Assembly (NCBI GenBank): GCA_022708385.1
Contig: JAKIYU010000121.1
Span: 1 to 7,709, forward strand
Source: Bacteroidota bacterium
Lineage (GTDB): Bacteria; Bacteroidota; Bacteroidia; Bacteroidales; PXBB01
Direction: 5' to 3'
DNA: 7,709 nt
Shown: one piece after another, positions 1 to 7,603 of the stretch
How positions within the stretch are numbered: position 1 is the first letter of the stretch
Layout: each line of letters opens with the position of its first letter
Notes under the pieces: generated by a model
Database searches by the model: none
Told to the model about the DNA's origin: nothing
What the model saw: only the letters and a program-made list of their open reading frames with translations
Program-made: the position numbers and the translations under genes

Positions 1-394
1 AAGCAACTGAATACACTACGTTTGAACTTCCTTGGCAAACAGTATCCTGTCCGCTTATATTTCCAACAGCACCGGGCACATGATTAACTAAAACCGTTAC
101 TGAAGCACTGGCTGTCTCACTGCCATCATCTACAGTTACCGTATAAACCGTTGTTATAGTTGGTGATACTATTGGACTTTGAATATTTGATGTGGTACCG
201 GCAGGGTTCGATTCCCAGGAATAAGTGTAGGCGCCGCTTCCCCCTGTTGGCAGGGCTTGTAATGTGGTTTGACTTCCCTCACATATTGCAGAAGGTGTAG
301 CTGTAGCTGTTACAGCCAATGTGGGTTGGGCCTTTAAAAAAGAACTAAAACAAGAAGGAACCAACAGAAATAATAAGATTGTTCTGATATTCAT
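1..394 (-). CDS. Secreted PKD/Ig-like repeat protein, N-terminal part (3' end outside window)
   Basis: The frame is open from an ATG at 394-392 to the window edge (131 codons plus one base), so the C-terminal part is missing. Residues 1-22 form a signal peptide: a hydrophobic stretch ILLFLLVPSCFSSFL followed by KAQ, a common Bacteroidota cleavage end. Cys15 (VPSC) only loosely resembles a lipobox. Residues about 28-103 look like one PKD/Ig-like beta-sandwich module, with 'AICEGSQTTLQA', a 'YTYSWESNPAG' tryptophan strand and 'TTVYTVTVDDG' near its end. A second module begins at about 107 with 'GNISGQDTVCQGSSNVVYSV', the typical opening of PKD-like domains in Bacteroidota surface proteins. Such proteins are usually long, often exported by the type IX system, and may be adhesins or matrix proteins; a C-terminal sorting domain cannot be seen here. 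The gene follows A2M after 119 bases and a hairpin terminator, so it is probably transcribed separately. The fold is fairly sure; the function is unknown. Confidence 0.82.
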   Translation of the reverse strand, partial: MNIRTILLFLLVPSCFSSFLKAQPTLAVTATATPSAICEGSQTTLQALPTGGSGAYTYSWESNPAGTTSNIQSPIVSPTITTVYTVTVDDGSETASASVTVLVNHVPGAVGNISGQDTVCQGSSNVVYSVA

Positions 395-455
395 GTAGTT
401 TTTAAATATATATTACTAAATCGTATAATATGAAAAAACATGTTTCGAAAAGTGC

Positions 456-486
456 AGGGTGTGGTGGTTTCTTAAACCCACACCCT
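456..486 (-). terminator. Hairpin terminator after the A2M gene
   Basis: AGGGTGTGG (456-464) and CCACACCCT (478-486) are perfect 9-base inverted arms. A second pairing, GGTTT with AAACC inside the loop, can extend the stem past a short bulge. On the minus strand the hairpin lies about 28 bases past the A2M stop codon and is followed by GCACTTTTCG, then a further T run (TTTTTT) within about 25 bases. This fits an intrinsic terminator, though the T tract starts a few bases late. It separates A2M from the PKD-like gene, whose start lies about 60 bases downstream. Confidence 0.72.
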
Positions 487-513
487 ATACCTTTATTACC
501 TTCCCCTCCATTC

Positions 514-3500
514 TTACTTCTCAGCCACCACTTCCACCCATTTACCGGGTATCTTGGCATTGATGGTGGCATCGTACATGGCTTCGGCGTAAACCGAAGG
601 CAGGTAGTATTTACCCAGATAGCTGGCATTGAACATGAATTGATACACCTTCGTTTCGTTGGGTTGCAGGTTGAAATAGAGCAATATCCTGTCATCCCTT
701 ATATCCATGTAGTTATAAGAATCCATTTTCAGTATGGAGGGGCCTTCGCTCATGCGTGTATTGTGTATTTCCCAGCCCGGAGGTACTATATGGGTAAGGG
801 CCAGTTCCTTGTATTGTCCTCTTATACCGGGATTCGACACCTGCACTTCTGCAATGAAATCCTTGCCTTGTTCAATTTTATCAACGCCCATTTTATTGCC
901 GTTCTGGTCTTTGTAGTTAATTTTTACTCTCAGGTTGTTTTCGGAAGCTTTTTCTTCTCCGGGTTCAGGAACGCCTTCGAGTATAATTCGGCCGAATATA
1001 GTGGCTTTGCCGTTATTTTTCACTTCGGCCACATCGTCGGCTGATTTGCCCTTAAGCAGCATGTCGAGTTGTTTTACAAAAACTTTTCCGTTGTAGGAGC
1101 CATTAATATTTTTTGTTTTATAGGTGTAGCTTATATCCGTGCTGGAGCCAAGTGTCTTATAATAATGACTAAGAGCCAGAAGGGCATAAGCGGTGGTTTG
1201 TGTACTCATCCACTCATCCGATGCGAGTGCTTTCGAAATTTCAAGAGCTACAGAAGCCGCTTTGGATTTTTGTTTAAGCAGTGTGAGTGTTTCAAGAATC
1301 ATGGCTTTATCGCGCACATCGCTGCCATAGGTATTGTACATTTCGCGGTAGGGAGGCAGTGTGGTGGGCAGGTTGTTTATCATGGTGAGGGCGGTTTTAT
1401 TTTGTCCTGCAATTTGATATGCCGCAGCCAGCCGCCATTTGGCAGGTACCGACAGGTTCTTTTGTTCCCTGAGCCTGTTCATGGCACCAAGCTCGGGCGC
1501 TTTGGCCAGGGCTAAAGTGTAAAGCCTGTAAGCCTGAATGAGGTCAGAGTTGAAATACCTTGTGTCCGGTACCCACTTGTTGGCCATATTCTTCTGGTAC
1601 CTGATAAGCCCGCTTATAAATTGCGAGGACACACTATAACCCTTGTTTGAGGCTTCTATCATAAAGTGGCCTGCATAGTTCGTTGCCCAGTCGTCGGTAT
1701 AATTGGCACCCGGCCAGTAGGTCAGCCCGCCGTTAGAGTATTGCATGCGGCTTATTTTATTAATGGCTGTGTTGATATGCTGTTGTATCCTGTCTTTCTG
1801 TTCTTTGCTCAGTTCTACCAGGTTTTCGAGGTACAACTGGGGAAATGCCCCGGAAGTGGTTTGTTCGAGGCAGCCATGTGGATAAGCTATCAGGTAGTCG
1901 AGGCGTTTCTGCAGGTTCAATGGCGGAATGGCCGATATTTCAAGAATGCCTTTATTGGTGCCTTCGATGCCGGTGGTTTTAAACTTCTTTTTCATGGTTT
2001 TTCCAGGTTCAATAACAAAATCAAATACATCCACCACCCTGGGATTGGGGTTGCGTATATCTATTTCGATATCATACCTGGCTTTGAGTTTGCCCGAAAC
2101 CGCAGTGATATTCACTTTGCCAATGCCTACCGAAGGCGCCGTTTTTAATGTGAAGTTCACATTTTTATCGCCTGTGGCAGAGAAACTTACCGACTTTTTG
2201 CTCTCACCTTCGACAGTGAACATGCCGTTTGTTTTTATTTCCACGCTCACATTTTTCACAAAATTTTCCATGGCAAAAACGGTAACAGGGAGTTCAACTG
2301 TTTCTTTAGTCCCCAGTACACGCGGCAGGGTGCCCAGTATCATCAGGGGATTGCGTACGGCCACTATTTTTTCGGCATTGCCGTAGGCGCCATCCTGGCC
2401 TGCAATAACCATCACTCTTACCGAGCCTACATAGTTAGGTATATCGACCTCATGTTTGGCCGTTTTTCCTTTATCGAGATAGAAAGGCCCCATAAAGCGC
2501 ACCATGGGCTTAAACCTGTTGGCCTTGGCGACACCCCCTTTGCCATCGCCTTCGTCGTCACCGCCTATATTGAGTAGCCTTGTCAGGCGGCCCGATTGAG
2601 CGCCGGCCACATACTCGTACAAATCCCATGTTCTGATACCCAGCGCCTCACGGGCATAAAAATACTTCCACGGGTCGGGCGTTTTGAAACGCGTCAGGTC
2701 GAGCAGGCCTTCGTCCACCATGGCAATGGTATAAGTCATGGGTTTCTTCTTTTCTTCGCTGACGCCAATGGTTGTTTTTTGCTCGGGCTTAATCACTTCG
2801 GGCATGGTGATAATAGGTTTCAAAATAGAGTTCTTGTCCTCTATATTAACGGGTATCACCCCATAAAGCCGGATGGGCAAATCGTTTGCAGTCTGGGCAT
2901 GGGGCTGGATAAAGGTAACATGGGCATAAATGTTGGGCGCCATATCTTTGGTGGCATTGAAACTAAAAGAGGTATGCCCTTTCTGGGTTTTTACCCAGTA
3001 GGTTTTAAGAATTTTCGACCCTTTTTCAATGCTCACAAGCGCCCTGCCTTCTTCCGATGAGGGGAAAGTAATTTCAACCTTATCGCCTGTATTGTAAAAC
3101 GGTTTGTCGGACGTAAGCGTGAGCAAAGAAGCTGCGCTGCTTTCGCTGTTCCTGTTACGTCCGGCCCATTCGGGATAGTCGATATACATAAAATCGCCGG
3201 CTGAATGGCCGCTGCTGTTATCCGTTACACGCACAAAATAACGCCCCCAGTCGGGATATTCTATTTTTACATTGAATACGCCTTTGCCATCAGGCAGGTT
3301 AATTTCTTGTGTGGTTATGGGCGTCATGTAGTAAGAGTTGATATAGCTGCCATCGCCTTCGCCGGAATAATCGTACCACCAGTTCCAGTCGAGTTTATAC
3401 AATTCTGCAGTAACGATAGCACCATTTACGGGTTTGCCCTCATCATCCACGTTAACGATCTGTACTTTGTGATTCATGCCGGTTTTAAGCATGTTGTTAT

Positions 3501-6093
3501 ATGCGTCACCTTTGGGGACTTTAATACCTGTAAAAGTGGCAAAGGGATAATAGGGCACCGAAAAGCGGTCGATGCTGAAAGCACCGCTGTTTTCGAACAC
3601 CCTTACCTGGAAGTTGGCTTTCAGTATGCCCGGCGCTGTATAATCGAAGCTGATATCGGGTTTTACAGTAGCTTCCCCGTTTTCATCGAGACGGCCGGCA
3701 TACAATTCCTGTTCATCAGTCGAAAAGCTGCGCGAATTATCGTCGAAGACAAAATCTTTATAACCTTTAAACTCCGATTTCATTTTTGAGAAAGTGGCTT
3801 TAATATCGGCTTTCAGGTTTTTGGCAGGTGCCCCATGCAGCCAGGTAGATTTTAGTGCCATAGTGTTTTCTTTCGATGCTTTAAGCAAATCGCCTTCAAT
3901 TTGAAGGGCTATTTTAAGCCTGTTGGGCATGATACTTTCAATTTTCAGTGACTTGCTGAAGCGTGTGCCGCCTACATCCACATGGGCCATCCAGTTGCCG
4001 GTAGGGGCATCGGGGGAGGTAGCACAGGAGAAATTATAAAAGCCGTTAAGACCTTTTGTTTTTACGTTGGTATAAACAATCTGCCCCATGGGATTTACAA
4101 GCGAGAATGAGACAGGATGGCTGGGGGGCAGCATTTTGCTTTTATCTTCCAGGATAAAACTCAGGAATAATGAGTCGCCCGGGCGCCATACACCGCGTTC
4201 GCCGTATATAAAGCCCTTCAAATCATTGTCATTGCCCGAACCCGAAACATCGAAGGTGCTTAGCGACAGCGCATTGTTGGGATTGAGTTTAAGGTAACCG
4301 CGTTGTTTGTCCGATTTGGCAATCAGAAATGCAGGTACTTTGGTGGTTTTAAGTACAGCCATACCATCGCTGTTGGTGTTTTCGCTTACAAGGAATTGTT
4401 TCTGGTAGTTGTACAGTTCAATTTTTACATTCGACATAGGTTCAGTGGTGCGCAGGTCGGTAACAAACACATGCAGGCTGCCATCGGAAGGTTGCTTGGC
4501 CATGAGGCCAATGTCGCTTGTAAGAAAATTACGGCTGACACTTTTGTTGTAGTAGTACGATGGTTTGCAGGGGTCTTCTCGCTCACTCCAGTCGTAGTAA
4601 TAATACTCATAATCATATTCTTCGTAATAATCATAATAATCGTAGTAATAATCGCTCATGACATCGTCGTTGGGGTTTTCGTGTCCAGCGTTTTTGAAGT
4701 TGGTAAGCGGTTTTTCCTGGCTGTCGCCACCACAGGGATAAGCGGAATTTTCTTTGGTAAACGACAGGTTCACCTGGTAGATGGCGCCGGGTTCTGTTTT
4801 TACAAGTTCTTCAAGATTAAGTGAAAAACGGTTCCAGTTGCTGTAGTCCACAATACCTTCTCCAGACAGCTCAATAGTTTTACTGAAGACCTGCCGGCCC
4901 AGGCGTTTAATTTCACGTTGCCCGTCCATTTCGTTTACCTGCAGGAATTGCAGTATATTGTCTTCGAATATTCTAATAATTTTAACATTCACCGATTTAA
5001 GGTTGACAGCTTCGAAAGGAAAAATAAGACCATCGGTGGTGGGCACAATAACACCCTTTCCTGTAAGTCTGATAGCTGGCTTTAGTTCTTCAAAGTTCAA
5101 AAATTTTGAAACACTTTTCTTAAGGCTTACCCCATGCGAGTTTCTGATGGCTTTGTCGATCAGCATCTGGACACTGCCTTTTAGAATGGCATTGGGGAAA
5201 AGTGTTATTTCGTTGTCTTCAACCAGGTAGCGAAAATCGGAAGGTAACCTGACAAGACCTTCAATAAGCTGTTCACCGGCCAGGGGGTCCGAAAACTGAA
5301 CCACTATATTCTGGTCAGGGACCTGGCTGGTTTTAATTTTCATAATTTTAAAGTCATCCACAGCCGGTATTTCGACGCTCACATCGCTTTTTTCCTCAGC
5401 GTCAATAGGTTTTCCATTCCAGCTTATTTCGAGTTTTTGTTTATGGGCTTTGCGTTCCACGCTGTCGATGCTGAAAGTGTGTGTGCGTGTGGCCGGATCG
5501 TGTGTCCAGCTTATTTTAAGGTTCTGGTCGTTGCTTACTACAGATTCTATCTTTTCGTTTACAGCGGCATCGGCCGTGGTAAGTTGCCCGATGATTTTGA
5601 CATACTTGTAATTTTTATCTTCAGGCGTGTCGTAGGGTTTTACATTAAGGATATCCACTTTCAATCCCTGTTTCATGGTAATGATGTGGAATTTGAAAGT
5701 TTTGAGGCTATCGGGTAGGCTCAACAACTTATCCATGTAAAAATCTATTTTGTACGTAGTACCATGTGGTAACTTTTCTGCCGGGCGGAATTCAACCGTT
5801 TGTTTATCGGTCCACCAGGTTTCGCCTTTTATTGCGGGATTGAAACGGAACAGTTCCACATCGGTAGCCTTACCTATCATATCATCGGTTGCGGCATCAA
5901 AACTTAGTTTAACCACTACTTTTGTTTCGGTCGAAACCACGCCCGATGTAAAGCCATTGATGTAATACCTGAATGCAGGGTTGATTTTAAAGTATGCATC
6001 GTCTTTTTCGGTGAACGACAGACGGGTGATGGCAAAAACTACCAGAGCGACAACTCCTATAAGAGCCAGCGCAATAAAAGCTTTACGTTTCAT
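514..6093 (-). CDS. Alpha-2-macroglobulin family protein with intact thioester (bacterial protease trap)
   Basis: The 1859-residue protein has the order of a bacterial A2M. Residues 1-24 are a basic start plus a hydrophobic segment (signal peptide or anchor) with no lipobox cysteine. Beta-sandwich macroglobulin (MG) domains follow from about 38. The MG2 hallmark ERGVWRPGD is at 632-640, a bait-region-type domain spans about 985-1130, and the A2M domain about 1190-1290 ('VRFMGPFYLDKGKTAKHEV'). The helical thioester domain begins near 1395 with YPHGCLEQT, where Cys1408 and Gln1411 form the thioester, and a receptor-binding-like C-terminal domain spans about 1740-1859. Known family role: a protease cleaves the bait region, the thioester reacts covalently and the protease is trapped, in bacteria in the periplasm. 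Only four cysteines were found: 454, 509, 690 and 1408. A loop at 481-501 holds only Tyr, Asp and Glu. The start 25 bases after the usp stop suggests co-transcription. No penicillin-binding protein 1C gene is adjacent in the window. Family assignment is very sure; activity is inferred from the intact motif. Confidence 0.97.
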   Translation of the reverse strand: MKRKAFIALALIGVVALVVFAITRLSFTEKDDAYFKINPAFRYYINGFTSGVVSTETKVVVKLSFDAATDDMIGKATDVELFRFNPAIKGETWWTDKQTVEFRPAEKLPHGTTYKIDFYMDKLLSLPDSLKTFKFHIITMKQGLKVDILNVKPYDTPEDKNYKYVKIIGQLTTADAAVNEKIESVVSNDQNLKISWTHDPATRTHTFSIDSVERKAHKQKLEISWNGKPIDAEEKSDVSVEIPAVDDFKIMKIKTSQVPDQNIVVQFSDPLAGEQLIEGLVRLPSDFRYLVEDNEITLFPNAILKGSVQMLIDKAIRNSHGVSLKKSVSKFLNFEELKPAIRLTGKGVIVPTTDGLIFPFEAVNLKSVNVKIIRIFEDNILQFLQVNEMDGQREIKRLGRQVFSKTIELSGEGIVDYSNWNRFSLNLEELVKTEPGAIYQVNLSFTKENSAYPCGGDSQEKPLTNFKNAGHENPNDDVMSDYYYDYYDYYEEYDYEYYYYDWSEREDPCKPSYYYNKSVSRNFLTSDIGLMAKQPSDGSLHVFVTDLRTTEPMSNVKIELYNYQKQFLVSENTNSDGMAVLKTTKVPAFLIAKSDKQRGYLKLNPNNALSLSTFDVSGSGNDNDLKGFIYGERGVWRPGDSLFLSFILEDKSKMLPPSHPVSFSLVNPMGQIVYTNVKTKGLNGFYNFSCATSPDAPTGNWMAHVDVGGTRFSKSLKIESIMPNRLKIALQIEGDLLKASKENTMALKSTWLHGAPAKNLKADIKATFSKMKSEFKGYKDFVFDDNSRSFSTDEQELYAGRLDENGEATVKPDISFDYTAPGILKANFQVRVFENSGAFSIDRFSVPYYPFATFTGIKVPKGDAYNNMLKTGMNHKVQIVNVDDEGKPVNGAIVTAELYKLDWNWWYDYSGEGDGSYINSYYMTPITTQEINLPDGKGVFNVKIEYPDWGRYFVRVTDNSSGHSAGDFMYIDYPEWAGRNRNSESSAASLLTLTSDKPFYNTGDKVEITFPSSEEGRALVSIEKGSKILKTYWVKTQKGHTSFSFNATKDMAPNIYAHVTFIQPHAQTANDLPIRLYGVIPVNIEDKNSILKPIITMPEVIKPEQKTTIGVSEEKKKPMTYTIAMVDEGLLDLTRFKTPDPWKYFYAREALGIRTWDLYEYVAGAQSGRLTRLLNIGGDDEGDGKGGVAKANRFKPMVRFMGPFYLDKGKTAKHEVDIPNYVGSVRVMVIAGQDGAYGNAEKIVAVRNPLMILGTLPRVLGTKETVELPVTVFAMENFVKNVSVEIKTNGMFTVEGESKKSVSFSATGDKNVNFTLKTAPSVGIGKVNITAVSGKLKARYDIEIDIRNPNPRVVDVFDFVIEPGKTMKKKFKTTGIEGTNKGILEISAIPPLNLQKRLDYLIAYPHGCLEQTTSGAFPQLYLENLVELSKEQKDRIQQHINTAINKISRMQYSNGGLTYWPGANYTDDWATNYAGHFMIEASNKGYSVSSQFISGLIRYQKNMANKWVPDTRYFNSDLIQAYRLYTLALAKAPELGAMNRLREQKNLSVPAKWRLAAAYQIAGQNKTALTMINNLPTTLPPYREMYNTYGSDVRDKAMILETLTLLKQKSKAASVALEISKALASDEWMSTQTTAYALLALSHYYKTLGSSTDISYTYKTKNINGSYNGKVFVKQLDMLLKGKSADDVAEVKNNGKATIFGRIILEGVPEPGEEKASENNLRVKINYKDQNGNKMGVDKIEQGKDFIAEVQVSNPGIRGQYKELALTHIVPPGWEIHNTRMSEGPSILKMDSYNYMDIRDDRILLYFNLQPNETKVYQFMFNASYLGKYYLPSVYAEAMYDATINAKIPGKWVEVVAEK
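4591..4653 (-). repeat. Imperfect 9-base GATTATTAY repeats coding an Asp/Glu/Tyr-only loop in A2M
   Basis: Read on the minus strand, this 63-base stretch starts with units GATTATTAC, GATTATTAT and GATTATTAC (one TAC codon inserted after the first), then degenerates into other Tyr and acidic codons. It codes A2M residues 481-501: 13 Tyr, 5 Asp and 3 Glu with nothing else. Unit lengths are multiples of three, so slippage would change loop length without breaking the frame. Trp502 and the 'EREDPC' segment after it look like ordinary Bacteroidota A2M sequence. Confidence 0.7.
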
Positions 6094-6118
6094 ACGGCAA
6101 GGTTTAAAATGTGATTAA

Positions 6119-7006
6119 CTAATAATTGGTCATATTTTGAGGCGACATAGACATAACCGGTATGGTGGACTGGCTGATGATAGCCTGGGCCGTAGAGCCT
6201 ACAAAAAACTCTGCCCAGTCGTTTTCCTGCTGGGTCATAATCATAATCAGGTCGGCATCCACTTCATGGGCATAGTTAAGAATCATACTGGCCAGTGTAT
6301 CTTTACCTTTTATTCCGGTGCGTATTTCGGCCGTGCACACCACGCTTCTTTCCGAAATGAAACGGCGCACTTCCTGTATTTGTTCAGATAGGTGGTTTAC
6401 TATGGCCGTTTCGTCTGTCAACAGCGCCGAGAATACTTTTATGGCGGCATCGTAATATTTGGCCAGCTCTATGGCTTTTTCCACTTTGCGTTTGGTTTCC
6501 TTGGTAAGGTCGAGAGGCAGGACTATGGTGCTGCAGCCATTACGGAAGTCGTTGCCGCGAATAGTGATTACGGGGAACTTCACTTCTTTAAGCACATGCA
6601 GGGTGTTGGAGCCCAGATAGGCTCTTTTCTTGCTGTCGGGGGGCAGGCTGTTAACGCCAAGCACAATATATTTGGGCAGTATCTTCTCTGTTACTTCAAT
6701 AATTTTTTCATAAACCTTCCCGTTTTCGAGCAATGGTTTAATAGTTACATCGGTTTTTTTGGCTGCTTTTTCAATAATCTTGTTCAGCTTGGCCATGCAT
6801 TCATCCTGGTACTGTTTGGTCATCAGGTTCGACTGTACCTTTGAGAAAAACGGGATAAATGCGCCGCTGGTGGTTTCGGGTATCACATGCAACAGGGTTA
6901 TGTTAACATTGTTAAGATAGGCCAGGTTGTAACTCTGTTCAAGGGCTATAAGCGATTGTTCCGAAAAATCAGTAGGAACCAGGATGCTGTTGTAAAATTC
7001 TTTCAT
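6119..7006 (-). CDS. Universal stress protein with two UspA domains
   Basis: The product is 295 residues, the usual size for a tandem-domain Usp. Domain 1 (about 1-148) opens with 'YNSILVPTDFSEQSLIALEQ' and 'NITLLHVIPE' and ends with 'YLGSNTLHVLKEVKFPVITI' (Gly132-Ser133). Domain 2 (about 152-290) has 'TIVLPLDLTKETKRKVEKAI' and closes with 'FFVGSTAQAIISQSTIPVMS' (Gly270-Ser271-Thr272). The Gly-Ser(-Thr) parts of the nucleotide-binding loop are present, but the upstream glycines of the usual G-2X-G-9X-G-S/T pattern are not well kept, so ATP binding is uncertain. The protein is cytoplasmic; Usp proteins act in starvation and stress responses by poorly known means. The ATG at 7006 is chosen because MKEFYNSILVPTDFS is the normal Usp start. 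An in-frame ATG at 7033 would add nine residues (MFLSVFYNC) that do not fit the family. The gene is followed after 25 bases by A2M on the same strand and is probably the first gene of that operon. Confidence 0.93.
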   Translation of the reverse strand: MKEFYNSILVPTDFSEQSLIALEQSYNLAYLNNVNITLLHVIPETTSGAFIPFFSKVQSNLMTKQYQDECMAKLNKIIEKAAKKTDVTIKPLLENGKVYEKIIEVTEKILPKYIVLGVNSLPPDSKKRAYLGSNTLHVLKEVKFPVITIRGNDFRNGCSTIVLPLDLTKETKRKVEKAIELAKYYDAAIKVFSALLTDETAIVNHLSEQIQEVRRFISERSVVCTAEIRTGIKGKDTLASMILNYAHEVDADLIMIMTQQENDWAEFFVGSTAQAIISQSTIPVMSMSPQNMTNY

Positions 7007-7032
7007 ACAATTATAAAATACAGATAAAAACA

Positions 7033-7040
7033 CAAAAATA
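7033..7040 (-). promoter_or_regulatory. Possible Bacteroidota -7 element before the usp gene
   Basis: On the minus strand this reads TATTTTTG, an exact fit to the Bacteroidota -7 consensus TAnnTTTG, 26 bases before the chosen usp start. No TTG or TTTG element is seen at the expected -33 distance upstream, and such a string is easy to meet by chance in AT-rich DNA. The promoter of the Usp-A2M operon must lie somewhere in 7007-7141, but this exact site is a weak proposal. Confidence 0.28.
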
Positions 7041-7047
7041 CAAAACG

Positions 7048-7121
7048 TATGTATGTGCAGGATATTTTTATGGGAATAAATTATTTATTTCTTTTTTCGA
7101 AATAATTACATCTATGTATGT
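7048..7121. repeat. Two direct copies of TATGTATGT in the divergent intergenic region
   Basis: TATGTATGT occurs at 7048-7056 and again at 7113-7121, 65 bases apart start to start (about six helical turns). Both lie in the 135-base AT-rich space between the divergent usp and ABC ATPase starts. The second copy continues into TGTA-TG-TACA, short inverted arms. They could be sites for a shared regulator, but no regulator gene is present in the window and chance is a real alternative. Confidence 0.3.
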
Positions 7122-7141
7122 ACAAATCAAACAGTCAATAT

Positions 7142-7601
7142 ATGCAAAATACAAAAGAACTCATTTTAAAAACATCACAACTTCATTTTCTGTAAAAGAG
7201 CCACTAGGGAATTGCTTTCGGATATGGCATTAAATAAAGGCATCACTATTTTTTTGTCAAGCCATATTCTGGGCGAAGTGTCAAAATTTACCCATCGGAT
7301 TGGTATTGTTCATGAAGGGCGCCTGATACAGGAAATTGACGCACACGAACTCGAAATTTTATGTCAAAAAAGGCTGAGAATAAAAACTCTGCAAATTGAT
7401 GAGACAAAACAGTTGCTTACCCAAAACAACGTGAATTTTTCCGAAACCGCTGATGTTTTTTTCGATATTACCGACGATAAATATATTAAAAATCCCGAAC
7501 TACTCGCCTCATTATTGGTCGGTAATGCAATTTCGCTCACAACTCTTGTAGTGGTTGAAGAGGATTTGGAGTCGTATTTTTTAAGAACCATAAATATTTA
7601 A
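7142..7601 (+). pseudogene. ABC-2 type transporter ATPase broken by a large internal deletion
   Basis: An ATG at 7142 opens MQNTKELILKTSQLHF, a typical first strand of a BcrA/NatA-like ABC ATPase, but the frame stops at TAA 7193-7195. A second frame, readable from about 7206 (RELLSDMALNKGITIFLSSH), carries the family's C-terminal part: the segment just after the D-loop, the switch histidine (SSH, His codon 7263-7265), 'RIGIVHEGRLIQEI', and the usual C-terminal extension ending '...EEDLESYFLRTINI'. Walker A, the Q-loop, the LSGGQ-like signature and Walker B are all absent, roughly 150-160 residues judged from the usual ~300-residue family length. The two pieces are in different frames and the join lies at about 7190-7206. 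A TTG at 7212 could formally start a 129-residue product, but it could not bind or split ATP. The remnant ends 2 bases before the permease start, so the original operon layout is kept. An assembly error at the join would look the same. Confidence 0.85.
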
Positions 7602-7603
7602 AG

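Noticed and set aside
350..352. Cys15 of the PKD-like protein as a lipoprotein attachment site
   Set aside because: The preceding residues VPS fit the lipobox poorly because of Pro at -2, and a normal KAQ signal-peptidase end follows a few residues later.
436..450. Palindromes AAACATGTTT and TTTCGAAA downstream of the terminator
   Set aside because: TTTCGAAA also occurs inside the A2M gene and at 7095-7102, so it is not specific; AAACATGTTT is short and AT-rich, with no second copy noticed.
430..1044. Long plus-strand open frame (204 codons) and many others antisense to A2M
   Set aside because: They lie opposite the certain A2M gene, have odd composition rich in Phe, His and Gly, and match no protein pattern; they are shadows of the coding strand.
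6137..6844. Two consecutive plus-strand open frames opposite the usp gene
   Set aside because: They are antisense to a clear two-domain Usp and show no family motifs.
7007..7033. Upstream in-frame start for Usp adding nine residues
   Set aside because: The added residues MFLSVFYNC precede the normal family start MKEFYNSILVPTDFS and would cover the best promoter candidate.
7212..7601. Stand-alone 129-residue protein from a TTG start
   Set aside because: The sequence is plainly the C-terminal part of an ABC ATPase, and the matching N-terminal piece lies just upstream in another frame; a remnant explains it better than a new short gene.
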